Shown one piece after another: positions 1 through 7,398 of a stretch of 64,000 nt of DNA. Every line of letters starts with the position of its first letter. Within the stretch, counting starts at the first letter, position 1. The DNA is from Clostridiales bacterium (GTDB lineage Bacteria; Bacillota; Clostridia; Oscillospirales; Acutalibacteraceae), in the NCBI GenBank assembly GCA_018364155.1, contig JAGZMM010000001.1:434001-498000 (forward strand). The letters are read 5' to 3'. Under the pieces are notes generated by a model. That model saw only the letters and a list, made by a program, of their open reading frames with translations. It ran no database searches and was not told the origin of the DNA. A program made the position numbers and the translations under genes.

Positions 1-99
1 GTGCATGAACTGGGTGTATCCAAACCGGAGCACCTGCACCGCCACTGCCAGCACCAGAATCCCGACGACCGTGCCCAGCAGTATCTTTTTGCCCTTCAT
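1..99 (-). CDS. Envelope protein N-terminal fragment (possible lytic transglycosylase)
   Basis: Only the first 33 codons are present and the gene runs off the window. The ATG at 99-97 overlaps the coaE stop in an ATGA arrangement, so it is translationally coupled to coaE. The fragment starts MKGKKILLG and continues with an uninterrupted hydrophobic stretch (about residues 6-22), typical of a signal peptide or membrane anchor. In many Clostridia the gene after coaE encodes a soluble lytic murein transglycosylase, which would fit, but no catalytic domain is visible here, so the function is inferred from position only. Confidence 0.55.
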   Translation of the reverse strand, partial: MKGKKILLGTVVGILVLAVAVQVLRFGYTQFMH

Positions 100-707
100 C
101 CGGTCATCCTCCCACGAAGTGTTTCCATCAGCGCCTTGACCTGTGTTTTCAGCTGCTCGGCGTCCCCGTTGTTTTCGAGCACATAGTCGCACCGGCCAGT
201 ATAAAAGGACGCGGGCGGCTGAGCGGACATGCGCAAAAGCCCTTCGTCCCGGCTGATTGCGTCCCTCGCCAAAATGCGGGCAAGCCTTCTTTCCTCATCG
301 GCCACCACGCAGGCGGTTACGTCGCAGATTCGGTCCGCCCCACTCTCAAAAAGCAGAGGCGCGTCAAACAAAAGAAACGAATTTCCAGCTGCCGCCAGAG
401 CCTCCATCCGGCTTTTCGCCCGCCGGCAGATGGCCGGGTGGGTAATGGCGTTGAGAGCGGCGCTCCCCTCCTTGCTGGAAAAAGCCCGCGCAGCCAAAAG
501 CTTGCGGTCAAGAGAGCCGTCTTGACGAAGAATGTCCCCTCCAAACCGGTCGCGCAGTTCCAAAAGCAGAGGGGAGCCGGGTTCCATGACTTCCCGTGCC
601 ACCTGGTCTGCGTCGATGACGGCGAAGCCCAGACCGGCAAGGAGGCCGGCGACCGTACTTTTCCCTGCACCGGTGGGACCGGTCAATCCCAGGATCACAT
701 GCCTCAC
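96..707 (-). CDS. coaE: Dephospho-CoA kinase
   Basis: Phosphorylates the 3'-hydroxyl of dephospho-CoA, the last step of coenzyme A synthesis in the cytosol. The 203-aa protein has the usual family length and an N-terminal P-loop (GPTGAGKST, about residues 10-18), followed by the family pattern DADQVAREV and a C-terminal nucleoside-monophosphate-kinase-like fold. The start is GTG at 707, overlapping the ywlC stop as GTGA, and the stop overlaps the next gene as ATGA. It is the fourth gene of a DUF951-prfA-ywlC-coaE operon. coaD, for the preceding step, lies about 6 kb away in a separate operon. Confidence 0.95.
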   Translation of the reverse strand: MRHVILGLTGPTGAGKSTVAGLLAGLGFAVIDADQVAREVMEPGSPLLLELRDRFGGDILRQDGSLDRKLLAARAFSSKEGSAALNAITHPAICRRAKSRMEALAAAGNSFLLFDAPLLFESGADRICDVTACVVADEERRLARILARDAISRDEGLLRMSAQPPASFYTGRCDYVLENNGDAEQLKTQVKALMETLRGRMTG

Positions 708-1723
708 AGTTCGATCACCTCGAATGCGGCGGCGCGAATGAGCCGGTTATAAACGGCAAGCCCCACGCCTGTCTGCTTCGGGCAGCGGGCATAGGCGAGA
801 GCGGCGCCCAATTGGTCGATCGTCCGCAGGGCGTCGAACAGGCGCCGTGCCTGCTCCTCCCCGTCCTTTTCAGGACCCAGAGACACCGCCGGCACCTGCA
901 CAGCGGCAACGTCCTCATCAAAGCACAAGGCTGCCGTGCCCTCTCGCTTGTGCGCGTTTACATACCGGATATAGTCTTCCCCGCCGCCCTTTAGAATAAC
1001 CACTTTAGCTTTGGGCGAATAGTGTTTATATTTCATGCCGGGAGAGGATACCACCGCATTTTTTTGCACCGCGTGGGTAACGGCGGGGTCGATCTCCACA
1101 GCACCGAGTACCTCTTCGAGCTGCTCATGGGTGACGCCGCCCGGGCGCAAGAGCCTGGGCCGGTCCCCAGTCAGCGAAACCACCGTGGATTCGAGCCCGA
1201 CGCCGCAGTCGCCTCCGTCCACCACCGCTTCGATCTTTCCACGCAGGTCATGAAGCACATGCTCGGCCTTAGTGGGGCTGGGACGGCCGGAGGTGTTGGC
1301 CGATGGAGCTGCCAGCGGCAGGCCGCTTGCCTGGATGATGGCCCTCGCCACCGGGTGGGAGGGAAAACGCACCGCCACCGTTTCAAGCCCGGCGGACACT
1401 TCGTCAGGAATACAGGAAGCCTTGGGCAGGATGATGGTCAGAGGTCCCGGCCAGAACCGGTCCGCCAGTGCCAGCGCCTCATCCGGCACAGAGCCCACCA
1501 GCTTTGGCAGGGTATCCAAAGACGCGATATGCACGATCAAGGGATTGTCCTGGGGCCTGCCCTTTGCTTCAAAAATCCGCTTGACCGCGTTGCCGTTCAG
1601 AGCATTCGCCGCTAGGCCATATACCGTTTCCGTAGGAATGGCCACCAAACCTCCCGCCTGTAAAAGGGCGGCGGCCTCCATGATGTCTTCTTCTCTTTTT
1701 CCGTTGAGCAATGCCGTTTCCAT
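704..1723 (-). CDS. ywlC: L-threonylcarbamoyladenylate synthase, Sua5/YwlC type
   Basis: Makes threonylcarbamoyl-AMP from threonine, bicarbonate and ATP for the t6A37 modification of ANN-decoding tRNAs. The 339-aa product has the YrdC domain (AIPTETVYGLAANA near residue 28; APSANTSGRPSPT near 140) plus the extra C-terminal Sua5 domain entered through the SPGMKYKHYSPKA linker, so it is the long form. The start chosen is ATG 1723, with a GAGGA Shine-Dalgarno inside the end of prfA; upstream in-frame ATGs lie deep in prfA. It sits 4 bp after prfA and overlaps coaE. A partner such as TsaD is not in the window. Confidence 0.93.
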   Translation of the reverse strand: METALLNGKREEDIMEAAALLQAGGLVAIPTETVYGLAANALNGNAVKRIFEAKGRPQDNPLIVHIASLDTLPKLVGSVPDEALALADRFWPGPLTIILPKASCIPDEVSAGLETVAVRFPSHPVARAIIQASGLPLAAPSANTSGRPSPTKAEHVLHDLRGKIEAVVDGGDCGVGLESTVVSLTGDRPRLLRPGGVTHEQLEEVLGAVEIDPAVTHAVQKNAVVSSPGMKYKHYSPKAKVVILKGGGEDYIRYVNAHKREGTAALCFDEDVAAVQVPAVSLGPEKDGEEQARRLFDALRTIDQLGAALAYARCPKQTGVGLAVYNRLIRAAAFEVIEL

Positions 1724-1727
1724 GGGC

Positions 1728-2804
1728 TTATTCCTCACCGGACGCTTTAAGCTTTTCTGCCCGGTCAGCGGTGATGAGGGCGTCGATGACCTCATCAAGA
1801 TCTCCGTTGAGGACGCTTTCCAGCTTATAGAGCGTCAGGCCGATGCGGTGGTCGGTGATGCGGCTCTGGGGATAGTTATAGGTGCGGATGCGCTCGGAGC
1901 GGTCGCCGGTTCCCACCTGGGCCTTGCGCTCGGCGGCGATGGCGTTCTCCTGTTCGGCCCGTTTGCCGTCGAGAATTTTCGCCTTGATGAGCTTTAAGGC
2001 CTTATCCTTGTTCTTATACTGGCTGCGCTCGTCCTGGCATTCCACCACGATGCCAGTGGGAATATGGGTGATGCGGATGGCGGACTCGGTCTTATTGATG
2101 TGCTGCCCGCCGGCACCCGACGCGCGGAAGGTATCGATCTGCAAATCGGCGGGATTTAAGTCCAGCTCCACGTCCTCGGCTTCTGGCAGCACCGCCACCG
2201 TTACGGTGGAGGTATGGATGCGGCCCTGGGACTCGGTTTCCGGTACTCGCTGGACCCGGTGCACCCCGCTTTCGAATTTGAGCCTCGAATAGGCTCCTTC
2301 CCCGGAAATCAGGAAGCTGATTTCCTTATAACCTCCAAGCTCCGTCTCGTTGGCGGAAATGACTTCCGTCTTCCAGCCCCGCTGCTCGGCGTACATGCTG
2401 TACATCCGGAAAAGGGCGGCAGAAAACAAAGCCGCCTCTTCCCCACCGGCGCCGCCGCGGATTTCCACGATAACATTTTTGTCGTCGTTGGGGTCGTGAG
2501 GCAAAAGGAGCACCTTGAGCTCCTCGGCGATGCGCTCCATATCCGCTTTGGACTGGGCCCATTCCTCCTCGGCAAGCTCTCTAAACTCCTTTTCCAGCAA
2601 CGAATCCCCCATCATGGCCTTGGCCTGGGCACAGTTTTCACTGGCCTTCTTATAGTCCCGGTAGGCTTCCACAATGGGAGTGAGCTGTTTATGCTCGCGC
2701 ATCAGGGACTTGTATTCCTCCTGATCGGCGATAACCTGAGGGTCGTAGAGCCGCTGGGAAATTTCCTCGTATCTCTTTTCGACTTCTTCGAGTCTGTCAA
2801 ACAT
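1728..2804 (-). CDS. prfA: Peptide chain release factor 1
   Basis: Reads UAA and UAG in the ribosomal A site and triggers peptide release. At 358 aa it is full length, with the codon-recognition tripeptide as PET (within VPETESQGR) and the catalytic loop GAGGQHINKTES carrying GGQ. The C-terminal ITADRAEKL segment is typical. It starts at ATG 2804 and is the second gene after DUF951. prmC, which methylates the GGQ glutamine and is often next to prfA, is not present here. Confidence 0.97.
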   Translation of the reverse strand: MFDRLEEVEKRYEEISQRLYDPQVIADQEEYKSLMREHKQLTPIVEAYRDYKKASENCAQAKAMMGDSLLEKEFRELAEEEWAQSKADMERIAEELKVLLLPHDPNDDKNVIVEIRGGAGGEEAALFSAALFRMYSMYAEQRGWKTEVISANETELGGYKEISFLISGEGAYSRLKFESGVHRVQRVPETESQGRIHTSTVTVAVLPEAEDVELDLNPADLQIDTFRASGAGGQHINKTESAIRITHIPTGIVVECQDERSQYKNKDKALKLIKAKILDGKRAEQENAIAAERKAQVGTGDRSERIRTYNYPQSRITDHRIGLTLYKLESVLNGDLDEVIDALITADRAEKLKASGEE

Positions 2805-2855
2805 GGCGTTTCCTCCGTGTATGTTGTGCGTATTTTGGGTTCGAAAAGGGACACG

Positions 2856-3065
2856 CTAGAGCGGCCCGTTTTTGTTTTCACCAGCCGAGGCAGGCAAAAT
2901 TTTCTTGATGTTGCGCTCCGCCTTCACCCGGGGCACCATAATTTCGTGCCCGCAGCCCAGGCAACGGATGCGAAAGTCCATCCCCGAGCGCAGCACCAGA
3001 AAGCGGTTGCTGCCGCAGGGATGCTTTTTTTTCATTTCTAAGGTATCCCCCACATTGACGTTCAT
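2856..3065 (-). CDS. DUF951 family protein
   Basis: A 69-aa protein of a small Firmicutes family of unknown function (YyzM/DUF951 type). Visible marks are MKKKHPCGSNRF, then RIRCLGCGHEIMVPR, giving CxxC-like cysteines that could bind metal, and a basic tail. Its ATG at 3065 is preceded by a strong AAAGGAGG site. It is the first gene of the operon leading to prfA, ywlC and coaE, transcribed from the promoter at 3140-3168. The family association with translation genes hints at a nucleic-acid or ribosome role, but that is inference. Confidence 0.85.
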   Translation of the reverse strand: MNVNVGDTLEMKKKHPCGSNRFLVLRSGMDFRIRCLGCGHEIMVPRVKAERNIKKILPASAGENKNGPL

Positions 3066-3363
3066 GCTGCCGCCTCCTTTGCCGGGATTATTTTTGCCGT
3101 CCTTACGTAAGAAAAACCTGGTATCTTTACAGTAGAGTTATTATACCACACTGCGGTAAAAAAGCCAGAGGCTTTTTGTCGTTCCTTCCCGGTAGAATGG
3201 TTTTCGGCGGACCGATGCAGGCGGACTTTGCTAGAAACAGCTTTCTTTTTTGATAGCATTTGGAAAAAAGATACAAATATCATCCTTTCCACATTGTTGC
3301 ATGTATGCCGCTTTTTCATACGGGCAAAATAGGACTGAAACAAAGGAAAGTAAGGTGGCAAGA
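3066..3363. other. Divergent intergenic region
   Basis: About 300 bp between divergently read genes. It holds the minus-strand promoter described separately and an AT-rich hairpin (3160-3176, AAAGCC/GGCTTT). No convincing plus-strand -35/-10 pair was found for the 3364 gene. No other ORF or RNA is supported. Confidence 0.5.
3140..3168 (-). promoter_or_regulatory. Sigma-A promoter, extended -10, of DUF951-prfA operon
   Basis: On the minus strand TGTGGTATAAT gives a perfect extended -10 (TATAAT at 3145-3140) with only a weak -35 (CTGGCT, 17 bp upstream). The same 11-mer recurs at 24303 and 49757. Confidence 0.75.
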
Positions 3364-3756
3364 ATGAGTACCCGAATCATTGCAGAGTTTGAAAATATAG
3401 ATTCCGCTGAGACGGCGGCGCGCCTCATCCGTTATCGCATCAACGACGTGCACGCGGTACGGCTCAATTCCCGCGAAGAAATCCACGACGTGCGTATGGG
3501 CGATGTGACCATGGCGTTCCCCATCAACGACGACGTTTCCATTGCTCCGGTTCCGCTTATGTCCTCCTACGGCTCGGCGGGGGACCTCTCCAGCGCCTTT
3601 CACCCCTACCGTTCGGTGGACCCGAAGGAGTACGAACCTGCCCTGCGGCAAAACACCATCCTCACCGTAGAGGTGGACGATGACTGTGCCGGGCTTGCCA
3701 GCAACCTGATGTACAGCCAGGGCGGGCACGATGTAAAAAAAGTCATTGTATCCTAA
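3364..3756 (+). CDS. Conserved hypothetical protein, 130 aa
   Basis: I do not recognise a named family. The start is ATG 3364, behind an AAGGTGG site; upstream codons in the same frame look non-coding. The N-terminal half (IIAEFENIDSAETAARLIR) resembles small ferredoxin-like alpha/beta proteins in which a sequence pair of strand and helix handles a ligand, and the C-terminal half ends with SQGGHDVKKVIVS. No membrane segment, signal or metal motif is visible. It stands alone with its own terminator at 3773-3815. Codon use is like its neighbours. Confidence 0.75.
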   Translation: MSTRIIAEFENIDSAETAARLIRYRINDVHAVRLNSREEIHDVRMGDVTMAFPINDDVSIAPVPLMSSYGSAGDLSSAFHPYRSVDPKEYEPALRQNTILTVEVDDDCAGLASNLMYSQGGHDVKKVIVS

Positions 3757-3772
3757 AGAAAGAAAGCCGTTT

Positions 3773-3815
3773 GGTCCGCAGCCGGGAAGCCTCCCGGCGC
3801 GGGCCTTTTCTTTTT
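3773..3815 (+). terminator. Rho-independent terminator
   Basis: The stem GCCGGGA/TCCCGGC (3781-3798), extended by GGTCCGC/GCGGGCC, is followed by a T-rich tract TTTTCTTTTT. It ends the 3364 transcript. Confidence 0.85.
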
Positions 3816-3901
3816 GGCATAGCCTTCGCAAGCTCTGCATAGATATTGGCTGAAGGCAACTTTGAAAAGCAAAAACTGCGGCGTTTTGACTTAAGGAAAG
3901 T

Positions 3902-3943
3902 CCTCCGGCCTGGGCGGCGCTATCGAAAAACCAGGACCGGAGG
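3902..3943 (+). promoter_or_regulatory. Leader hairpin before S1-domain gene
   Basis: The arms CCTCCGGCCTGG (3902-3913) and CCAGGACCGGAGG (3931-3943) pair over 12 bp with one bulged A and a 17-nt loop. No T-tract follows, so it is not a terminator. It ends 35 nt before the GTG start of the S1-domain gene and could control or stabilise that mRNA. Confidence 0.45.
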
Positions 3944-3978
3944 GCATCCAGCGTAAAAAAAGGGAGGCATATGAAAAC

Positions 3979-4911
3979 GTGAACACATTCAAACCGGAAG
4001 GCTATCTTCTCAACACCCCGGAAAACAAATCCCGTACCCGCAGCCGCGCCGCTTTGGCGGACGCCATCGCGGAACAGCGTATTTTAGAAGCCAAGGCCGT
4101 CTTGTGCGACAGCGCCCACAATCTTTGGGTGGATTTGGGCTGCATGCGGGGCGTGATTCCCCGTCTGGAAGGCGCCATTGGCATTGAGGAAGGAAACCTC
4201 AGGGACATCGCCATCATTTCCAGGGTCGGAAAACCCGTCTGCTTTGCTGTCACCGGGTTTCAAAGCGACGAAAAGGGCGAGTACGCCCTGCTGTCCCGCC
4301 GGGCGGTACAAAAGGAATGTCTGGCCGATTACATAACGAGGCTCACACCCGGCGACGTCATCGATGCTCGGATTACCCATCTGGAGCCCTTCGGCGCGTT
4401 TGCGGACATCGGCTGCGGTCTGCCTTCCCTGCTCCCCATCGACGCCATCTCCGTTTCCCGCATTTCTCATCCCAGGGACCGATTCCAAACCGGCATGGAC
4501 ATCCGGGCGGTGGTCAAAAACGTGGAGGAAGGCGGACGGATTACCCTTTCCCACAAAGAGCTTTTGGGTACCTGGGAGGAAAACGCCGCCCTGTTCGAAC
4601 AGGGACAGACGGTGGCCGGCACCATTCGAAGCGTGGAAAGCTATGGGATCTTCGTGGAACTGTCCCCCAACCTGGCAGGGCTGGCGGAACCGCGGGACGA
4701 CGTATACGTGGGCCAGCAGGCCAGCGTTTTCATTAAGAGCCTGATTCCGGACCGGATGAAGGTAAAGCTCATCATCATCGATTCCTTTGAAGCCTGCGTG
4801 CTGCCGGAGGAACCTCGGTATTTCTTCGAAGGGGAGCATATGGACCGGTGGCAGTACTCGCCGGAAAGCTGTTCAAGGGTGATCGAATCGGTCTTCGAGC
4901 CGCAAAAATGA
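3979..4911 (+). CDS. S1 RNA-binding domain protein
   Basis: A 310-aa protein with S1-like (OB-fold) RNA-binding modules: a divergent one at about residues 35-110, a clear one at about 120-190 (GDVIDARITHLEPFGAFADI), and a third at about 205-265 (GQTVAGTIRSVESYGIFVEL). It is shorter than ribosomal protein S1 and probably a Clostridia S1 paralog that binds mRNA or the ribosome; the exact role is unknown. The start is GTG 3979 after GGGAGG; an ATG 8 nt upstream opens only a three-codon frame. It is a single gene with a leader hairpin and a long terminator. Confidence 0.88.
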   Translation: MNTFKPEGYLLNTPENKSRTRSRAALADAIAEQRILEAKAVLCDSAHNLWVDLGCMRGVIPRLEGAIGIEEGNLRDIAIISRVGKPVCFAVTGFQSDEKGEYALLSRRAVQKECLADYITRLTPGDVIDARITHLEPFGAFADIGCGLPSLLPIDAISVSRISHPRDRFQTGMDIRAVVKNVEEGGRITLSHKELLGTWEENAALFEQGQTVAGTIRSVESYGIFVELSPNLAGLAEPRDDVYVGQQASVFIKSLIPDRMKVKLIIIDSFEACVLPEEPRYFFEGEHMDRWQYSPESCSRVIESVFEPQK

Positions 4912-4913
4912 AT

Positions 4914-4958
4914 ACCGGAAAGGCCCCGCGCTTTAAAAAAGTGCGGGGCCTTTCCGGT
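4914..4958 (+). terminator. Long perfect hairpin terminator
   Basis: The arms ACCGGAAAGGCCCCGC (4914-4929) and its exact complement (4943-4958) continue inward with a wobble pair to a 3-nt loop. The T-tract is weak. The hairpin begins 2 bp after the S1 gene. Confidence 0.75.
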
Positions 4959-5049
4959 TCCCTTGCAATAGAGAAGCGTTCGCCTCTTTTCTTTTTTCTT
5001 TTGTTCCGGTATACTAAACAGGACGAAAAAACGAGAAACGAGGTGCTCT

Positions 5050-5544
5050 ATGAAACAGGAAACCAGATTTTATAACATCCTTTTTCCGGTATGGCTGCTG
5101 CTAATTTATCCGGTTGGCTGGATTTTCGTCATTATTGGAAACTTTCTGATCGACACCATCGTGTTCCAGGTGGGCGGAAAATTTCTCAAAGTCAAACGGC
5201 TGGACCTTTTGTACAAAAAGACCATATGGAAGGCCTTTTTGCTGGGGCTGGCGGCGGACCTGGTAGGGTCCGGCCTTCTTTTTTTGGCCGTACTGGGACC
5301 GGACGGCTGGTGGATGAATGCGATTGGGGGGCCGGTGTCCCAAAACCCGTTTCAGAGCTTCCCTGCCTTTCTTCTCGTCCTGCTGGTGGTAGCCCTATGC
5401 GGCGTTCTCATCTATTGGTTCAACCGCAAGCTTACCTTCCGAAAGGTGGATCTTCCTGCCCGCAGCAAGCACATTCTTTCCCTGTACATGGCTATTTTTA
5501 CCGCTCCCTATCTCTTCTTTCTGCCCACTGAATGGCTTTATTGA
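5050..5544 (+). CDS. Small polytopic membrane protein, unknown function
   Basis: A 164-aa protein with four predicted membrane segments (about residues 9-35, 58-80, 104-125 and 142-160), and a positively charged loop between the first two (FLKVKRLDLLYKK). I recognise no family. The ATG at 5050 follows an ACGAGGTG site. It is read alone and ends before the bidirectional hairpin at 5650. The charge pattern suggests a cytosolic N-terminus, which is inference. Confidence 0.78.
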   Translation: MKQETRFYNILFPVWLLLIYPVGWIFVIIGNFLIDTIVFQVGGKFLKVKRLDLLYKKTIWKAFLLGLAADLVGSGLLFLAVLGPDGWWMNAIGGPVSQNPFQSFPAFLLVLLVVALCGVLIYWFNRKLTFRKVDLPARSKHILSLYMAIFTAPYLFFLPTEWLY

Positions 5545-5649
5545 GCGAGGTTTTTCTGCAAATCAAACAGCCGTCCCACGAGTGGAGCCATTTTTTGTCG
5601 GTACAGCTCAAAGCCGGCAGTTTTTGCTCAAATCCATCGGTTTCTAACG

Positions 5650-5679
5650 AAAAAGCGGCTGCATGTGCAGCCGCTTTTT
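5650..5679. terminator. Bidirectional terminator
   Basis: The 14-bp perfect arms AAAAAGCGGCTGCA (5650-5663) and their complement (5666-5679) have A and T runs on both sides. It serves the 5050 gene (plus) and the coaD operon (minus). Confidence 0.88.
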
Positions 5680-5687
5680 TCCTTGAT

Positions 5688-6260
5688 TTAGTCGTCCGAC
5701 GACGTTTTGGGATTTCGCAGGGTCTGGCGGGTTTTGCGAAGCTCGGCAATTTGGTGGGTAAGCACGTCGTCGTGATTCTTGACCTGACGGCGATGGTCAC
5801 CCAGCAGCTGGGTCATGGCGTCTTCCTGGTTCTTTGCCGCCTCGCGCACATGGGAAAGATTGGCAGTAAGAGCGTCGTCCGCCCGCTTCATCAGGTCGTC
5901 AATATAATCGCTGGCCGCTTTGCGCATCTCCCGGGCCTTGAGCTGGGCCTGACCAAGCATGTCGTTGGCCTTCTGCTGGGCCTGTTTGACGATTTCCTCC
6001 TGCCCGACCAGCACGCGCGCCCGTTCCTCCGCGGTACGGATGATGGACTCAGCCTCTCGACGGGCGGTGGCGATGATGTCGCCCCGGTCGGACACGATAG
6101 CGCGGGCCTGACGCAGCTCCTGGGGCAGGTTTAAACGAATGTCGTCGATGAGCTCCTGGATTTTACCCGAATCCACAAAGCATTTCCCACCCGACAGTGG
6201 GACCAGAAAGGACTTTTCCACCATTTCGTCCAGCTGGTCGAGAATATCTTCTACGGTCAT
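5688..6260 (-). CDS. Coiled-coil protein (ATP synthase B-like), coaD neighbour
   Basis: A 190-aa, mostly helical and highly charged protein. Residues about 45-160 form a long coiled coil rich in A, E, R and K (e.g. REAESIIRTAEERARVL), resembling the stalk of ATP synthase subunit B/E, and such proteins are often labelled ATPase although no nucleotide-binding motif is seen. The N-terminus (TVEDILDQLDEMVEKS) resembles the start of DivIVA-like scaffolds. Its ATG overlaps the coaD stop (ATGA). Its location after coaD is common in Clostridia; the function is unknown, and a cell-envelope scaffold is one possibility. Confidence 0.75.
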   Translation of the reverse strand: MTVEDILDQLDEMVEKSFLVPLSGGKCFVDSGKIQELIDDIRLNLPQELRQARAIVSDRGDIIATARREAESIIRTAEERARVLVGQEEIVKQAQQKANDMLGQAQLKAREMRKAASDYIDDLMKRADDALTANLSHVREAAKNQEDAMTQLLGDHRRQVKNHDDVLTHQIAELRKTRQTLRNPKTSSDD

Positions 6261-6751
6261 GATTGGTCATCCCCCTTTTTAAGAAGCCTTTTGTTGATAT
6301 CGTCAATGATACAGGTGGGAACGAATTCGGAGATGTCCCCTCCATACATGGCAATCTGACGCACCACGCTGGAGCTTAAAAACATGTTTTCCGCCGTGGT
6401 AGTCAAAAACACGGTTTCCAAGTCCGGATTCAGACGCTTATTGGCAAGCGCCATCTGAAATTCATACTCAAAGTCGGACACCGCCCGAAGGCCTTTGACC
6501 AGCGCCTTGGCCCCTTTGATGCGGGCGTAGTCGGCCAGCAGGCCGTCGAACGCGTCCACCTCCACATTGGGAAGGTCAATGGCTCTCTCTAAGAATGTCA
6601 CCCGTTCCTGAGCGGTAAAGCACGGGGTCTTGGCGTAATTGCCCATAACGGCGACGATTACCCGGTCAAACATGGAGGCGGCACGGCGGATAATGTCCAG
6701 ATGTCCCAACGTCACCGGGTCAAAGCTGCCCGGACAGATTGCAGTAATCAA
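6257..6751 (-). CDS. coaD: Phosphopantetheine adenylyltransferase
   Basis: Transfers AMP to 4'-phosphopantetheine, giving dephospho-CoA, the step before CoaE. The 164-aa protein has the standard length and the nucleotidyltransferase TxGH motif (TLGH, residues 14-17) in PGSFDPVTLGHLDII; SSSVVRQIA is the second family motif near residue 125. The start is TTG 6751 after GAGGAGGG, overlapping the rsmD stop as TTGA. It is the middle gene of rsmD-coaD-coiled-coil protein. Confidence 0.96.
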   Translation of the reverse strand: MITAICPGSFDPVTLGHLDIIRRAASMFDRVIVAVMGNYAKTPCFTAQERVTFLERAIDLPNVEVDAFDGLLADYARIKGAKALVKGLRAVSDFEYEFQMALANKRLNPDLETVFLTTTAENMFLSSSVVRQIAMYGGDISEFVPTCIIDDINKRLLKKGDDQS

Positions 6752-7296
6752 TCTTCCGTCCCTCCTCTATAGACCGACAGGCGGATTTTCCCGTACCGGT
6801 AGGTGCGCGCAAGGGCAAAGCCCCCGCCGATTTCTCGGGGCGGATTTTCCCGCTCAGAGTGCTCACAGAGAATGACCCCGCCGTGGTTCATTTTCGCTGC
6901 AAGCAGAGGAAGCGCCTTTTCCACAAAGCCCTTTTCATAAGGCGGATCCAAAAACGCAAGGTCAAAGCGGTCGGCGGTGCTTAGCAAAAAGGCATCGTAC
7001 CCGGTTGTAAACACTTGGGCTCTGCCTTCAAAGCCTACCGTCTCCAGGTTTTTGCGCACCACTTCCACGCTTTTTGCGCTTTGGTCCACAAATACGGCGG
7101 ATGCGGCTCCCCGGCTGAGCGCTTCGATGCCCATCTGCCCAGACCCTGCAAACAGGTCGAGCACCTTGCGGCCCTCCACCTCAAACTGTATGATGCTGAA
7201 AGCCGCTTCCTTCACCCGGTCGGAAGTAGGACGTACATCCTCCCCTTCCCGGGTAATCAAACGCCGGCCTCTGGCGGTTCCTGTTATGACTCGCAT
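6748..7296 (-). CDS. rsmD: 16S rRNA m2G966 methyltransferase
   Basis: Uses SAM to methylate G966 of 16S rRNA in 30S assembly. The 182-aa protein begins MRVITGTARGR, carries the SAM-binding motif LDLFAGSGQMGIEA near residue 45 and the catalytic N6/N2 motif DPPY (FLDPPYEKG) near 120. The start is ATG 7296, with GGAGGG 8 nt upstream; longer in-frame starts would run into the promoter. It is the first gene of a three-gene operon with coaD, an arrangement usual in Firmicutes. Confidence 0.95.
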   Translation of the reverse strand: MRVITGTARGRRLITREGEDVRPTSDRVKEAAFSIIQFEVEGRKVLDLFAGSGQMGIEALSRGAASAVFVDQSAKSVEVVRKNLETVGFEGRAQVFTTGYDAFLLSTADRFDLAFLDPPYEKGFVEKALPLLAAKMNHGGVILCEHSERENPPREIGGGFALARTYRYGKIRLSVYRGGTED

Positions 7297-7368
7297 GGGT
7301 TTTCCCTCCATGTGGTGCTCCCCATTTGGCAGCGAACGGCAGCCGGTATGCATGGGGATATTTTATTT

Positions 7369-7398
7369 ATTATCCCATTTTTCGTCGGTCCTTGTCAA
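7369..7398 (-). promoter_or_regulatory. Sigma-A promoter of rsmD-coaD operon
   Basis: On the minus strand: TTGACA (7398-7393), an 18-bp spacer and GATAAT (7374-7369). The -35 overlaps the stop codon of the upstream DUF308 gene. Confidence 0.75.
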
